Shown in pieces: positions 32,967 through 44,450 of a DNA stretch of 64,000 bases. The position numbers and the translations under genes are program-made. The first letter of the stretch is position 1. Each line of letters begins with the position of its first letter. Source of the DNA: Ceratobasidium sp. AG-K (lineage: Eukaryota; Basidiomycota; Agaricomycetes; Cantharellales; Ceratobasidiaceae). A model generated the notes under the pieces. That model was not told the DNA's origin, did not search any database, and saw only the letters and a program-made list of their open reading frames with translations. Location: assembly GCA_037039685.1 (NCBI GenBank), contig JAWNGF010000012.1:1054001-1118000 (forward strand). The letters run 5' to 3'.

Positions 32967-34562
32967 CTAAGGGCCTGGCGCAGTGGGATGGAGTCTGTGG
33001 AATTTATCAACTAGTTCAGGAGCATTCTTGAGATCTTCCTTTGATTGCCAAGAATTGTCCACATGAGAGTATCCTTTCCATTTGACATAATAGTGGAGTT
33101 GATGACAAATTTTCTTGGAATTAAGGATCTGTTCAACTTCCCACTCTTCTTCTCCTTCTTGTGTGACAATAGGGGGTGATTGAGTGGGTTTGCAACCGTG
33201 GGGATCAGGGTGGAATTTTTTGAGCAGCACAACATGGAAGACAGGATGAATCTTCATTGATTTTGGTAATTCCAGTTTGAAGGCATGAGTCCCTATTTTT
33301 TCCAGTACTTTGTAAGGGGATATTGGCTATGTCTACTGCTGTGGCTGTTGATTTGCAAGGGAGATAGTGTGCCATCTTGGAAAACTGATCTACTACTGTC
33401 AAGATTGCATCGTATCCTTCTGATTCTGGGAGCCCTACAATCATATCATAGGAGATCTCCTCCCAAGGTCTCTCAGGAATATGTAAGGGATGCAGTAGTC
33501 CTGTGGGAAGTTGGTTTGATGGTTTAACTTGAATGCATGTTTCACAGTGTGACACATAGGAGTTGACAAACTTCTTCATGGATGCCAGAAATAGGTTCTT
33601 GAGACTAATTCCAACGTCCTTGCTTGTCCAGGATGCCCAGCTGTAATATTGTCATGGCGTGATTCTAATATCAGATTTCTGATTGTTTCATCCTTGGGGA
33701 CAAAGATTTTTCCTTTGAACATTAGGAGTCCTTCTTTGTATTCCCAATCTTTGACTTTTTTGCCGTTTCTCAGCTTTTGGTGAGCTTTGTCTACTCTGGG
33801 GTCTTCAAGGATTGCTTCTCTGATTAGGTTGTTGATCTCTTGGTCAGGGGTAATAGCCAAAATGAAAATCTCTGGTTTAAGGAGAACCTGGTTCTCTACC
33901 CCCCCCCAAAAGTTCTAGATTGTATTGCCTTGAGAGAATGTCTGCTTTTCTGTTCTGGCTGCCTGGTCTGTATATGATTTGGAAGTTGAAGTCCACCAGG
34001 AAGTTCATCCCACAGATTTGGTGTTGGTTTAGCTGTTTGGATGTGGTGAAGTATTCAAGGTTCTTGTGATCTGTTATGACTTGAACAGCTTTTTCCGTGC
34101 CTTGAAGTAGGTGCCACCACTCTTTGAAAGCTCTAATGATTGCCAGTAGCTCCTTGTCAAAGATATTGTAGTTTTGCTCAGCCGGATTTAGTGATTTAGG
34201 AAGGAAAGCTATGGGGTGCAATTTCCCCTCTTTGTCTATTGTGACAAAACTGCTTCTGTGGCAAATCCTGATGCGTCTGTTTTGAGGAAGAACTCCTTAT
34301 TCTGATTGGGTTGCATCATTACAGGTGCTACCTTCAGAGCTTCTTTTAACGCATCCATGGATTCTTGTTCTTTGCTTGTCCATTGCCATTTCTGATCCTT
34401 CTTGAGCAGGTTGTATAAGGGTCTAGCTTTGCCGGCAAAGTCCTGAATGAATCTTCAATAGAAATTGACAAATCCTAAGAACTCCTGAACTTGTTTAACG
34501 TTCTTAGGGGCTTTCCAATTCATAGCCGCAGTGACCTTCTCCTGATCTGTTTTGATCCTTTT
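32967..34562 (-). pseudogene. pol: Element C pol, 3' part: end of RT, RNase H, integrase with deleted core, chromodomain
   Basis: Reading leftward: RNase H (FFLKTDASGFATEAVLSQ, then HPIAFLPKSLNPAEQNY and ITDHKNLEYF), integrase N-terminus (SRHDNITAGHPGQARTLELV, HCETCIQVKPSNQ), start of the catalytic core (VVDQFSKMAHYLPCKS), then a jump near 33330 straight to the post-core region (PISPYKVLEKIGTHAFKLEL). Most of the DDE core, including the second Asp and the Glu, is missing. The chromodomain YYVKWKGYSHVDNSW is at about 33050-33100. Frameshifts separate the blocks. Confidence 0.8.
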
Positions 34563-35030
34563 TGTTGTAAGCTTCTTCTTGGTGGCTATGAGAAAAGCCA
34601 TGACGGAGAGTGGATGGCACTAAGACCTAAGGAACCTTTTGAACCGCAACACACTTAAGCGTCTGTAGGATCTTGAGGGTAGGGGTGGTTCTAAGTGTCA
34701 CTCAAAGGGATGTTTAGACAAGACAAAACAAGCTGGGGTTGCCAGGCTTGTTGGTCCTCTATATATATTCACAAAGCGGCCGAGTCATACAATGCGCAGC
34801 CACACGAGTCACACAAAACAGCCAGTCAGGAGTGTCCATGTGAGTCATGCTGTATGAACAGACATGACTCGTACAAAGCACAGCCGCATTACACAATGTA
34901 ACAGAATAACCACAAGAAGGTGGCAACACGGCACAGGAAAAGACAAACAATGTACAAACAGGGCGACAGACAACAAGGACAGGCGGGAGAGGCACAAGAC
35001 AAGTCCAATGGAGTGAGCTGGCTCACAACA
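34563..35030 (-). mobile_element. Solo LTR of family A inside element C
   Basis: 468 bp, TGTTGTAAGC...GCTCACAACA, flanked by a perfect 5-bp duplication CTTTT (34558-34562 and 35031-35035). Removing it rejoins the element C RT frame (VGLVISNK then RIKTDQEKV). A clean example of LTR-LTR recombination after a nested insertion. Confidence 0.93.
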
Positions 35031-36083
35031 CTTTTGTTGGAAATAACCAGCCCTACCCAGTCTAGTTTAGTTTGATGGAACTTGCACTACCTGAGTTTTG
35101 CAATTAATTTGTGTTCCCTTAGTCTTTTTAACACCTCTTTAACGTGTCCTGGATGGTCTTTGACTTGTTTGGAAAAAATGAAGATATCATCAATGTATAC
35201 AAGTATGAAAACTCCCATAATGCCCCTGAATATACTGTGCATTAGGGACTGGAAGCTTGCCGGGGCTTTTTTGAGACCAAAGGGCATGACTCTCCACTTG
35301 TACATGCCATACTGAGTCTTGAAGGCTGTTTTCCATTCATGTCCTGCTGCTATTCAAGTTTGATGGAATCCTTGTGCTAAGTCAAGAGTGGTACCAATGA
35401 TGAATCCCTCCAGGGCCCTTAGCCACTGATCCAGTAGAGGTATCCCACTTGCATTGAATTTGCACAGCAAATTCACATACCTAAAGTCAACGCAAAAGCG
35501 TAACTCTGGGTTGTTTGGGTCTTCTGGATGGGGTTTTTTGACAAACAGAACTGGTGATGCCAAAGGAGACTTGGAAATCTGAATGTGTCCTCTTTGGATA
35601 AGGGTTTCTAGTACTTTCTTCATTTCTTTGTCTTCAGCTGGGGATGTTTTGTAAATAGGTCCATGCTTCAGTTTAGCCTCTGGTAGGAGGTCAAGTGTAA
35701 TGTTGGTTGGTCTGTGAGGCAGGAGTTCCTGCAATTTGGACTCATCAAATACATCTGCAAACTCCCTATATTCCTCTGGTAATGTAGTTTTGGCTGCAAT
35801 TTGGAGCGTAGATGGGACTTCAAGGCAGTTCTTTGAACAGAACTCACTTGCATACACAATTGTCCTATTTTTCCAATTAATTTGTGGATTATGTTTTTTG
35901 AGCCATGAGATCCCAAGTACAATAGGATGTCTTCCAATGTTTGTGATGTGACATTCTATTTTGCTGGAATGTGTACCCATATTAAGTTTAAATTTAGTAT
36001 AGTGGGTGACTTTTCCAGACAAAACTTCCCATCCGTCTATGACTTGTAGGGTTTTTGGTTTTTTGTGTTGAAACAGGGGAAGG
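35031..36083 (-). pseudogene. pol: Element C pol, 5' part: protease and RT
   Basis: Protease region (HPIVLGISWLKKHNPQINW), connection (PEEYREFADVFDESKLQELL), RT fingers (SPLASPVLFVKKPHPEDPNN) and palm with intact YIDDIFIFS in the block MPFGLKKAPASFQSLMHSIF. A stop replaces Lys in KLIAKLR-stop-CKF near 35080, and a frame change lies near 35350. The frame is cut at 36083 by A'. Confidence 0.8.
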
Positions 36084-37159
36084 TGTTGTGAGCCAGCTCC
36101 CTCCATCAGACTTGCCTGTTGTCTCGCCCACCTGTATCTCTCTTTGTGTTGTGTTTCCTTTTCTGTTTGCCGTGTTGCCACCTTCTTATGGTTCCTTCTG
36201 TTACACTATGTAACGCGGCTGTGCTTTTGTACAAGTCATGTCTGTTCATACAGCATGACTCACATGGACACTCCTGATTGGTTGACTCGCTTGACTTGTG
36301 TGGCTGTGCGTGTATGACTCAGCCACTTCTTGATTATATATAGAGGACTAACAAGCCTGGTAACCCCAGCTTGCTTTGTCTTGTCAAACATCCCTTTTGA
36401 GTGACACTTTAAACCACCCCTACCCTCAAGAGCCTACAGACACTTAAGTGTGTTGCGGTTCAAGAGGTCACTTAGGTCTTAGTGCGGTCCACTCTCCATT
36501 GTGGCTTGTCTCATAGCCACCAAGAAGAAGCTTACCACATTACAAAACAAGCTTAACAATCATGTCCATTCAGGAGGACGCGGGATTGTGCCTTTCAACA
36601 CCATTATCAATAAGGAGAGGACCAAGTAGGGCTTCAAGACCTACAAGTTCCCTCAACAAACAAGATATTGCACAAGCACGGGCCGGCAGACCAGCAAGGT
36701 CTTGCCCTCAAAGCCAAGCTGCTATGCCTGGAACATTCAACACTGGGAACGTTTCAGTCATTCAGGAAAAACCTACCATTGTTACTAGGGAACCAGGGGA
36801 TATTACCAACAATCCCACACCGGTCACAATTTGAATCCCAATTTCTAATGGAAGCCCAGGTCCCTCACGTCCACTATGGCCTATAGGATCCAGAAGACAG
36901 TTTTTCTCCCCCCAACCAGAAGCTCACAGGGGCGTATTTCTTGTTCCTATCAGACCACCACCCACACCACACATTTCCCACGCTCCTCAAGTACCCCATA
37001 TTGGGGGAACTATCACCAATGCTGGTCCAGTCCCAATAAGCTCTCAAGCCGTGACACCAGTTAACCCAGCACTGCCATATGTACCACAAGGGTATTCCCA
37101 GCAGCTGTCAGCAACCAAAGACCAAGGCGCTCCTGGGATTCCCAGCTCAAGTTCTAGTC
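36084..37159 (+). mobile_element. Element A': 5' LTR and gag start of a family A retrotransposon
   Basis: The LTR is 36084-36539 (456 bp, TGTTGTGAGCC...CTTACCACA) with TATATATA near 36336. Primer site ACAAAACAAGCT is at 36542-36553; the matching LTR word is AGCTTGCTTTGT, one base off perfect complementarity. The gag starts at 36562, and the element is cut at 37160 by element D. Its remainder must lie to the right of the window. Confidence 0.85.
36562..37159 (+). pseudogene. gag: A' gag, N-terminal fragment
   Basis: MSIQEDAGLCLSTPLSIRRG onward, closely related to the A1 and A2 gag N-termini. A TGA at 36832-36834 interrupts it (PVTI-stop-IPISN). It is truncated after about 198 codons by the LTR of element D. 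Confidence 0.85.
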
Positions 37160-37711
37160 TGTTGTGACCCAGGTATGACATCCTTGGACTCTGACTGTGT
37201 GGCTTGGACTCTGGCGCCTTAAGCGCCCAATATACATTGTAGTGCCCTCTCCTGCGTTTAGTGCAGTGTATGGATGACGTGTCACCTTGGCCCATATGGC
37301 CTTGCTGTCTTCTAGATCTTCCCCTTGGAAGGATTGTGCTTCTGGAATATTCTTCCAGAAGTACTTTGAGTTTGCTGACTGATACTGGCGCCTGATTGGC
37401 CAGTTTATGTATTGTACCACTTTGAGGCATTTTTGCCTCATAGTATATATACTGGCTCGCAAGCATGGACTCACTCCAGCTTGCTTTGCCTTGTCATCTC
37501 TCCCCTCAGAGTGCACTCTAAGTCCCAAAGGCCTTACAGCCTTTGTCTCTCATCTAGGTGGGCCTTTGGCCATCATCAGTATCAATGCTAAGGTTGCACT
37601 AGCAACTTAGCAAACAGTCTAAGGAGCCTATAAGGCATATCTAGGCCAGTCTCTATGACTAAGGCAAGAACGGTCACTGTTGCTGGTCAACCGGCATAGA
37701 GGGTTGCAACA
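37160..37711 (+). repeat. D 5' LTR with primer site
   Basis: 552 bp, TGTTGTGACCC...GGTTGCAACA. TATATATA at 37444-37451; predicted RNA start word AGCTTGCTTTGC at 37478-37489; primer site GCAAAGCAAGCT at 37714-37725 is its exact reverse complement, two bases after the LTR. Confidence 0.9.
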
Positions 37712-37770
37712 TTGCAAAGCAAGCTCCAACTACAAGCCACAAGAAAACACAATATAGTCATGTGACTGCT

Positions 37771-39686
37771 ATGGACTCTACAAGACCCTCCTCAAGAGCG
37801 GAAATGGAACAGCTACACTCACGGATACAGGAGGTACAAATGAACCCAACATGAAGGGCTAGACCTCCACCTGAATTTACGGAATCATTGAGACCACGAC
37901 AATGGTCTAGACCACCTAGCGCGGGAACTGTCCCAGGTGGCTTGGGAAACATCAGGGAAAACTCGGCCAAAGTAGAAGACACTACACCAGGAACAATAAC
38001 AATACCCAACACAACGGGAACTGAGCCACCGGTGCCAATAATAATAACTGTCCCAATCACTGAATCACCATGGGCCAAACAAAAGATACAGATTGTTGGT
38101 GACCAACCAAGAAATGTCACACCAGGTCCTTCACATCCCAGGATAACCGTACAAAGGTCACCACTTACTTTCTCAACAATCCATCATGAATCTGATAGTG
38201 GCGATACAGAAAACCCTATGCCAAGACTTGACTATGTAAAGGGAGACAATGCTTCTTCAGTACCTTCTAGATTGGTATTGCACACCAGCGCAAGTGGGTC
38301 AATTGAAACAACATCAATTGATAGAACTATCCAAAGGAACCAGCAAATTGTCAACACAGAAGGCAGAGAAGTGGAAGTCTTCCAGGCCATCTATGACAGA
38401 ATACAGAGAGAATACATGGAAAACAACGCAATCATGGCAGCAAGAATTGAAACCCTGGAAAGAAGGTGGGACACTCAAATTGCTGACACAACTAACTTCT
38501 TACAGATACTTGAACGTATTGGGCGACGAACCAAAGATACAGTCAATACCTTCTTAGAAAGGATTGGAACTGTAGGAAATGTAATGCAGCGAGTCCAGAA
38601 CCAAATGGACACAGCAACAAACACTATGGAACAAATTGACCAAACAACTGGTTGTCATCAAGCAGGTATCAATCTGTCTATCAACGGATAAAATACCCGA
38701 CTAGAAACAATGGAGGCAACAATCCAAGCCCTGCAAAGGGAATACCAAACCACTATGGAAGCCCAACAACTAGCACTACTCGCCATGGCTACACACATTG
38801 GAAGGACAGAAACAACTGTAGACCAAATTGCGCTTGACGTCCAAAATATTGGCAAACGACAAATGGACGATAGAGACAAGCGACGCTCACAGGAAAGTAG
38901 GAGAACACCACCTCCTCCCAACCCTCCGCTTCCTCCATCATTGCCCTTGGGTCATGGACGGGGTGGACAAAGAAGAATGCCCAGTCCATCATCGTCCCCA
39001 TCCCCTCCATCTTTCCATGTGGAAAATCAATCAGGACATCAAGTGCGGCAAAGGGACCAAACAATCATCATCCAGACTAAGGGAGGAAATGGAGGTGGAC
39101 CATCATCTAAACAGAAAATGCCAAAACCCTTTGATGGAACAAGAGGAACGGCTGCTGAAACTTTTCTCTCACAAATGAAGGCCTACTTCCTCATCAATGA
39201 GAACTACTACAACACTGATCTTAGCAAAAATTGCCACCTTCTTGATCAACATGAAAGAAGGGCAACCAGCAAATTGGGCACAACCCACCCTGAATGCCTA
39301 TAACAATCGACGTCCCCAACTTTGGCTCACCAGCTGGGATGAACTACAGACAGCTTTCATTGACCAATGGATGGATCTGGCTAAACGACTAGATGCCAAA
39401 ACCAAACTATAGAACCTCTACCAAAACAAAAGTGTGTCGGCATACATCACAGACTTCCGCCTTCTACAGCAAGATGTAGAATGGAATGAAGACGCCCTCA
39501 TTGCATGCTTCCGACATGGCCTGCAACACACCATCAAACAGGAACTCATAAGGGAAGAAATGTGCGACTACAACCGCCATAATGCAAGGACCTTGCACGA
39601 TTGGATGCAGCTTGCACTCCAGGCCAAGCAACTCAATCCGATGAAATTGGATAAAGGAAAACAGAAGGATCAAAGGAAACCTCAAG
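37771..39686 (+). pseudogene. gag: D gag, 5' part
   Basis: The start is MDSTRPSSRAEMEQL. Coiled-coil segments (REVEVFQAIYDRIQREYMEN, ALQREYQTTMEAQQ), then the capsid domain (MPKPFDGTRGTAAETFLSQM). Stops at TGA 37852-37854, TAA near 38689 and TAG near 39410, and a one-base frame change near 39220 (before KIATFLINMKEGQPANWAQP). It is cut at 39686 by A2 and resumes at 46886. Confidence 0.85.
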
Positions 39687-40135
39687 TGTTGTAAGCTTCT
39701 TCTTAATGGCTATGAGAAAAGCCACGGTGGAGAGTGGACGGCACTAAGACCTAAGTGACCTCTTGAACCGCAACACACTTAAGTGCCTGTAGGCTCTTGA
39801 GGGTAGGGGTGGTTCAAAGTGTCACTCAAAGGGGATGTTTGACAAGACAAAACAAGCTGGGGTTACCAGGCTTGTTGGTCCTCTATATATATTCACAAAG
39901 TGGCCGAGTTATACAAGGCGTGGCCACACAAGTTGCATAAGACAGCCAGTCAGGAGTGTCCATGTGAGTCATGCTGTATAAACAGACATGACTCGTACAA
40001 AGCACAGCCGCGTTACACAATGTAACAGAATAACCACAAGAAGGTGGCAACACGGCAAACGGGAACGTAACATAAAGAAGGAGAGAGGTGGGCGAGACAA
40101 CAGGCGAGTCCAATGGAGTGAGCTGGCTCACAACA
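39687..40135 (-). repeat. A2 3' LTR
   Basis: 449 bp, TGTTGTAAGC...GCTCACAACA on the plus strand. The adjoining TTACTCCCCCCTAAG is the complement of the polypurine tract. Confidence 0.95.
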
Positions 40136-40176
40136 TTACTCCCCCCTAAGAGTCCAAACTGGGGACCTGAACGGAC

Positions 40177-40941
40177 TTACTGCACTGCACAGTCCTTTCC
40201 CTTCCGCAGCATATACTCTTCCAACCCTTCTTTGTCCTCCAAGGTCAGGTCTATGGGATTGAAGACGGTATTCCCCGGCTCGTCTGAGAATTTTTCCCAT
40301 TCTTCCCAAGTCTCCTCCTTCAACCAATCTGCCTTGGACCAGTCCAAAACCCGCTTCTGGGCCTCCACAAACTCCTCATCCCATTGTTGCACATCAGGCT
40401 CTGCCTCCTTCCATGCCGACACGTTGGTTTCCTCCTTCCTCCACCAGTAAGGCTCCCATTCGATTTTCTCCTTCTGGTATCGGCCCCTCTCCATCCTCCA
40501 GTTGCTCAGGTCCTTCTCGTAGTTGGCGTCCCAAGCGTCATTCCACCTGGGTCGGAGTGTTGGTGGTCTTCCATCATAACCCGGTACCCATTTGCTTGAG
40601 TATGCTCCTTCTTGTCCCCATTCGACGACTCCAAGCATGTGGGTGGACAGGAGGACAACCTCTGAGACCTGGAACGCGGCGCATCCACAACAGACAAAGA
40701 TGTCTTTTTGTAGGAGTTGCATGCGTGTTGGCCATTTCTTCCCAACCCACTGGAATTCTCCCAGGTCCGAGTGTAGGATGTCATCCAATGCCCTGAAGTG
40801 CATTCTGCCCAAGCTTTGTTGTGACCTTTTGAAGACATTGAGGGCGGCCCCACTGTTGAGAACCCTTGCTGTGGCAAAGGCCAGTCCTTTGAGGACACGG
40901 ACAAGGTTGTTGGAGATTGTGGAATGGGTGATGGTGGGCAT
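40177..40941 (-). CDS. A2 ORF3, intact accessory protein, 254 residues
   Basis: Open from MPTITHSTISNNLVRVLKGL to TAA at 40177-40179, 765 nt, exactly the A1 length. Motifs: ARVLNSGAALNVFKRSQQSL, GEFQWVGKKWPTRMQLLQKD, IFVCCGCAAFQVSEVVLLS, WGQEGAYSSKWVPGYDGRPP, RPRWNDAWDANYEKDLSNWR, PYWWRKEE, DWSKADW, TVFNPIDLT. Soluble, acidic toward the C-terminus, rich in Trp, no membrane segment. It replaces env in position only. The strong match to A1 over the full length suggests it was under protein-level constraint while the family was active. Function unknown. Confidence 0.85.
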   Translation of the reverse strand: MPTITHSTISNNLVRVLKGLAFATARVLNSGAALNVFKRSQQSLGRMHFRALDDILHSDLGEFQWVGKKWPTRMQLLQKDIFVCCGCAAFQVSEVVLLSTHMLGVVEWGQEGAYSSKWVPGYDGRPPTLRPRWNDAWDANYEKDLSNWRMERGRYQKEKIEWEPYWWRKEETNVSAWKEAEPDVQQWDEEFVEAQKRVLDWSKADWLKEETWEEWEKFSDEPGNTVFNPIDLTLEDKEGLEEYMLRKGKDCAVQ

Positions 40942-41046
40942 TGTGGAGAGCAAAAAAGATTTAGAGCGTGGAGTTTGTAGAGCAAGTTGGATAAAGAGCA
41001 AGTTTTGCAAGATGGGTTGTTGCTGTGTTGGGCTCTTCCTTTTATA
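40942..41046 (-). promoter_or_regulatory. A2 putative internal promoter of ORF3
   Basis: TATAAAAGG on the minus strand at 41038-41046, 105 nt before the ORF3 ATG. It is followed by an A/C-rich stretch (CAACACAGCAACAACCC) suited as initiation region and a pyrimidine-rich leader. It sits inside the last pol codons (RSIKGR), so base conservation is partly due to coding; the function is inferred. Confidence 0.45.
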
Positions 41047-44000
41047 CTGCGTGATTTGTAATTTGAGTGTAGAGGCGCCTCAGGGAAATCCTTTTCAAAC
41101 TTCCTCATGATCCTTCCGAGATGCCCGAAGTCTTCCGCCTGTTGTTCTGTGTCTTCCTTTGAATAGTATCCCTTCCACCTGACCCTGTAGAATAACCCAT
41201 CCTTTGTTTCCTTCCAATCTACAATTTTTTCCACTTCATATTGTTCCTCCCCTTCCTTTGTTATAATTGGCAGAGGTCGGGGTTGGTTTCTGTGGAAGTT
41301 ATCATCCGGTTTGTAAGGGCTTAGTAGGTCACTGTGGAGTACAGGGTGTATTCTCATAGATTTCGGGAGTTCCAACTCGTAAGCATGGCTCAAAATGACT
41401 TTCTTGATCTTGAATGGGCCATATTTCTTGTTGTCCAATTTCTTGTTGGGACGATCCGTCTTTACGTTTTGTCCATAGAGCCAGACCAACTCCCCTTCCG
41501 TGTACTTGGGTACATGTTCAGTTGCGGTTTTTTCCCTGTGCCATTCCATAGCTGCTTTTGCTTCATCCCAGACTTTTTGCCAGTTGTTTGCTTTTGCATT
41601 TGCCTCAGGTATGGCTGTTTCTTCTTTTGAGACATTCCACAGAGGTTCTTTGCCGTTTACCATTTCAAAAGGGGTGTTTCCAGTGATTCCGTGCCTCTGG
41701 TTATTGTAACAGAATTCCGCAATTGGTAAAAGTTCAGCCCAATTGTCCTGTTGGTAGTTTACAAAGGTGCGTAACCATGCTTCAATCCATTGGTTTATCC
41801 ATTCCGTTATTCCGTTGGTTTGGGGGTGGTATGCTGTGCTGAAGCTCGGAGCTATGTTAATCTTTTCATACAGAGCCTTCAGGAATTTGCTGTTAAACGT
41901 TGTTCCTCTGTCCAATACTGTGCTTCAAGGAAAACCGTGTAGCTTCCATATGTTCTTTAAGAAAAGTTCGGCTAGTTGATCCACTGTTGTTGCTTCCCTA
42001 CAGGGTATGAAGTGTGCCATATGGGAAAATTGGTCTACAACCACCAATATGCTATTATTTCCTTCTGATTTTGGTAGTTTGACAATGAAGTTGTACGCAA
42101 TATCTTCCCATGGTCCCCCAGGAATCTCTAGGGCCTTGAGGGGTACCTGTGTTCTCGTGCCCTTTGCTCTTTGACATTGCTCGCACGAATCCACGTATTT
42201 GTTCACAGAGGTTTTGAGTCCCGGCCAGTAGTATCTTCTTGAAATGAGTTCCAATGTTTGCGCATGACCCTAGTGACCTGCTATTGGAGAATCATGGTGT
42301 ATCCTCATAATTTTCAGCCTGGTATCCTTGTCTTCTGGAATATAGATTTTTCCGTTCACCCAGAGAAGGCCCTCCTCAAAACTGTAGTTTCTAATTCCTT
42401 GTTGCACCAATCTTGGAAGGTCCCCCTTTTTCTTGCAGAGTTCTATTATTTGGTTAATGCTCTTGTCATCTGCTTGAGCTTCCTTGATATCCGCAATGAT
42501 GTCAAACTTCATTTCACTGGCAAACCCTCTGAACTGTTCTTCCCTGATCATAACTTGTTCTGCTGTTGGGATATCATTGTGATCGCTTCTTCTGGATAGT
42601 AGGTCTGGTTTTGTCAACAGGGTTCCTGGTCAATAAACAATTTCAAAGTTGTAGGAGGCAAGGATCTGATGCCATCAATTGTGTCTTTGGTTAAAGGTAG
42701 TAGCTGTCTTCCAGAACTCTAGGTTGCAATGATTGGTGTAGATTGTGATTGGCTCCCTTGTTCCCTCCAAATGTAGTCACCAATGCTTTAGTGATTCTAT
42801 AATTGCCATCAGTTCCTTGTTGTGTATGTTGTAGTTCATCTGTGCTTGATTGAACGATTTTGACAGGAACGCAATAGGGTGCAAGTAGCCGTCATCCTGT
42901 CTTTGTGAGAGAATCGCTCCCATAGCCACGCCGCTTGCATTGGTCTCTAGTATGAAGGGTTTCTCTGGATTAGGATGTTGTAGTGTTGGCTCCTTGCATA
43001 TCTCCGTTTTTAGGTTGTCAAATGCTTCTTGTTGTTCCATATCCCATTTCCACTTTTGGTCCTTTCTTGTCAGGACGGTTAAGGGTTTGGCCAATCCGCT
43101 GAAGTGTGGAACAAATTGTCTGTAGAAGTTTGCGAATCCTAAGAATGCTTGCACTTGTTTGACCGTTCTTGGTTCCTTCCATTCTTTGATAGCTTTAACC
43201 TTCTCTTCTTGCATTGATATTCCTTCTTTGCTGATGTTGATGCCTGTATACACCAGTTTCTTCACAAAGAATTCGCACTTGGGAAGTTTTGCGAATAGGT
43301 TGTTTTCCAGGAGGATTTTGAGAACCTTTTGTACATCTTTGACATGTTGGTTGCAATCTTTGGAGAAGATTAATATGTCATCAATGTATACAATGACACA
43401 AATATCGATAAGGTCATGGAAGATATGGTTCATGTATCGTTGGAATGTTGCTGGGGCGTTCTTCAATCCGAAGGGCATGACAACGTACTCAAATAATCCT
43501 TCCTTGGTTTGGAAAGCCGTTTTCCATTCATCGCCTTCCTTTATTCTGATGTTGTTGAATCCCATGCGCAAGTCTATCTTCAAGAAGATCTTTGCATCCT
43601 TGATTTTGTCTGGAAGATCCTCCATAAGTGGCATAGGAAATTGATTGTCTCTGGTAATTTTGTTCATAGGACCAAAATGTTGGACCAATCTAAGTTCCCT
43701 AGGTCCTTCTGGGTTCTTGGTATCTTGTCCCTTTTTGACAAAGAAGATTGCTGTGGCTACCGGTGACTTGCTTGGACGGATCTTTCCGGCTGCTAATTCT
43801 TCATCAAGGTATTTCCTGAGGGCAATAGATTTTGCTGGAGATAGAGGGATGGGTCTAGCCGGTTTGGGAAGTTCTGCTCCTTCTACTAGGTTGATGGAGC
43901 AGTTGTAGGGTTGATGGTTTGGGACGCGTTTGAATTTCTCTTTGCTGAAGACTTCTGCAAAGTCTTTGAATTCTTCTGGTATGTCTTCCATTTTGGCAAT

Positions 44001-44444
44001 TCTTCCAATAATAGTGTCTGGTTGCCATGAGATTGTCTTTGATTGCCAATTGATGACAGGGTTGGCTTCTTCTAACCATCCTAGTCCCAAGATTATGTCC
44101 GTTTCTCCTGTTGGCATAGCAAAGAAAGTTTGTTGGAATTCCTTTCCTTCAAGGTCAAATTTTAAATCTGCCTTGAACCGAATTTGGTGTGTTAATTCTT
44201 TCCCTTGGATTCCAATAACCCTTTGTGGTGTTGGGAGTTCTTTTAGTATGATATTGTTTCTTCAAGCCCATGTGATGTCAATGAAGTTTTTTGAGGCTCC
44301 TGAATTGATGAGGGTGGCGACAGGTTCTGTGATTCCAGTAATGTTGGTGTAAACAATTGTTGATTTGCCGGTTGCTCTAAGGTACATTGTTTCCATTACT
44401 GGTTCCTTGGTCTCTCCACACACAGTTAGAGGGAGACCCCTTCT
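40942..44444 (-). pseudogene. pol: A2 pol polyprotein with six nonsense codons
   Basis: Same domain order as A1. TGA at 44262-44264 (ITWA-stop-RN; A1 has CGA there), 42777-42779 (KHW-stop-LHLEG; A1 has CGA), 42675-42677 (RHN-stop-WHQ), 42630-42632 (VY-stop-PG) and 41925-41927 (GFP-stop-STV); TAG at 42270-42272 (AGH-stop-GHA). Otherwise motifs are kept: YIDDILIFSKD, LETNASGVAMGAILSQRQDD, VVVDQFSHMAHF, DRGTTFNSKFL, VRWKGYYSKED. The frame runs on to 40506, overlapping ORF3 in another phase. Confidence 0.9.
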
Positions 44445-44450
44445 TTTCCC
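44409..44450 (-). promoter_or_regulatory. -1 frameshift signal of A2
   Basis: On the minus strand GGGAAAA (44444-44450) lies in gag phase as G GGA AAA, followed by a 5-nt spacer (GAAGG) and hairpin arms GGTCTC (44433-44438) and GAGACC (44409-44414). The spacer sequence differs from A1 while the heptamer, spacer length and stem are kept. Confidence 0.8.

Larger units (their letters stand above)
32542..36083 (-). mobile_element. Element C: Ty3/gypsy retrotransposon, minus strand, truncated by nested insertions
   Basis: The 3' LTR is 32542-32954 (413 bp, TGTCTTGAC...CTCATGACA on the plus strand, giving TGTC...GACA termini), with the polypurine tract at about 32955-32967. Chromodomain, integrase, RNase H, RT and protease follow rightward until element A' interrupts it at 36084. 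A family A solo LTR sits inside it. Several frame breaks and a deletion in the integrase core make it an old, dead copy. Confidence 0.85.
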
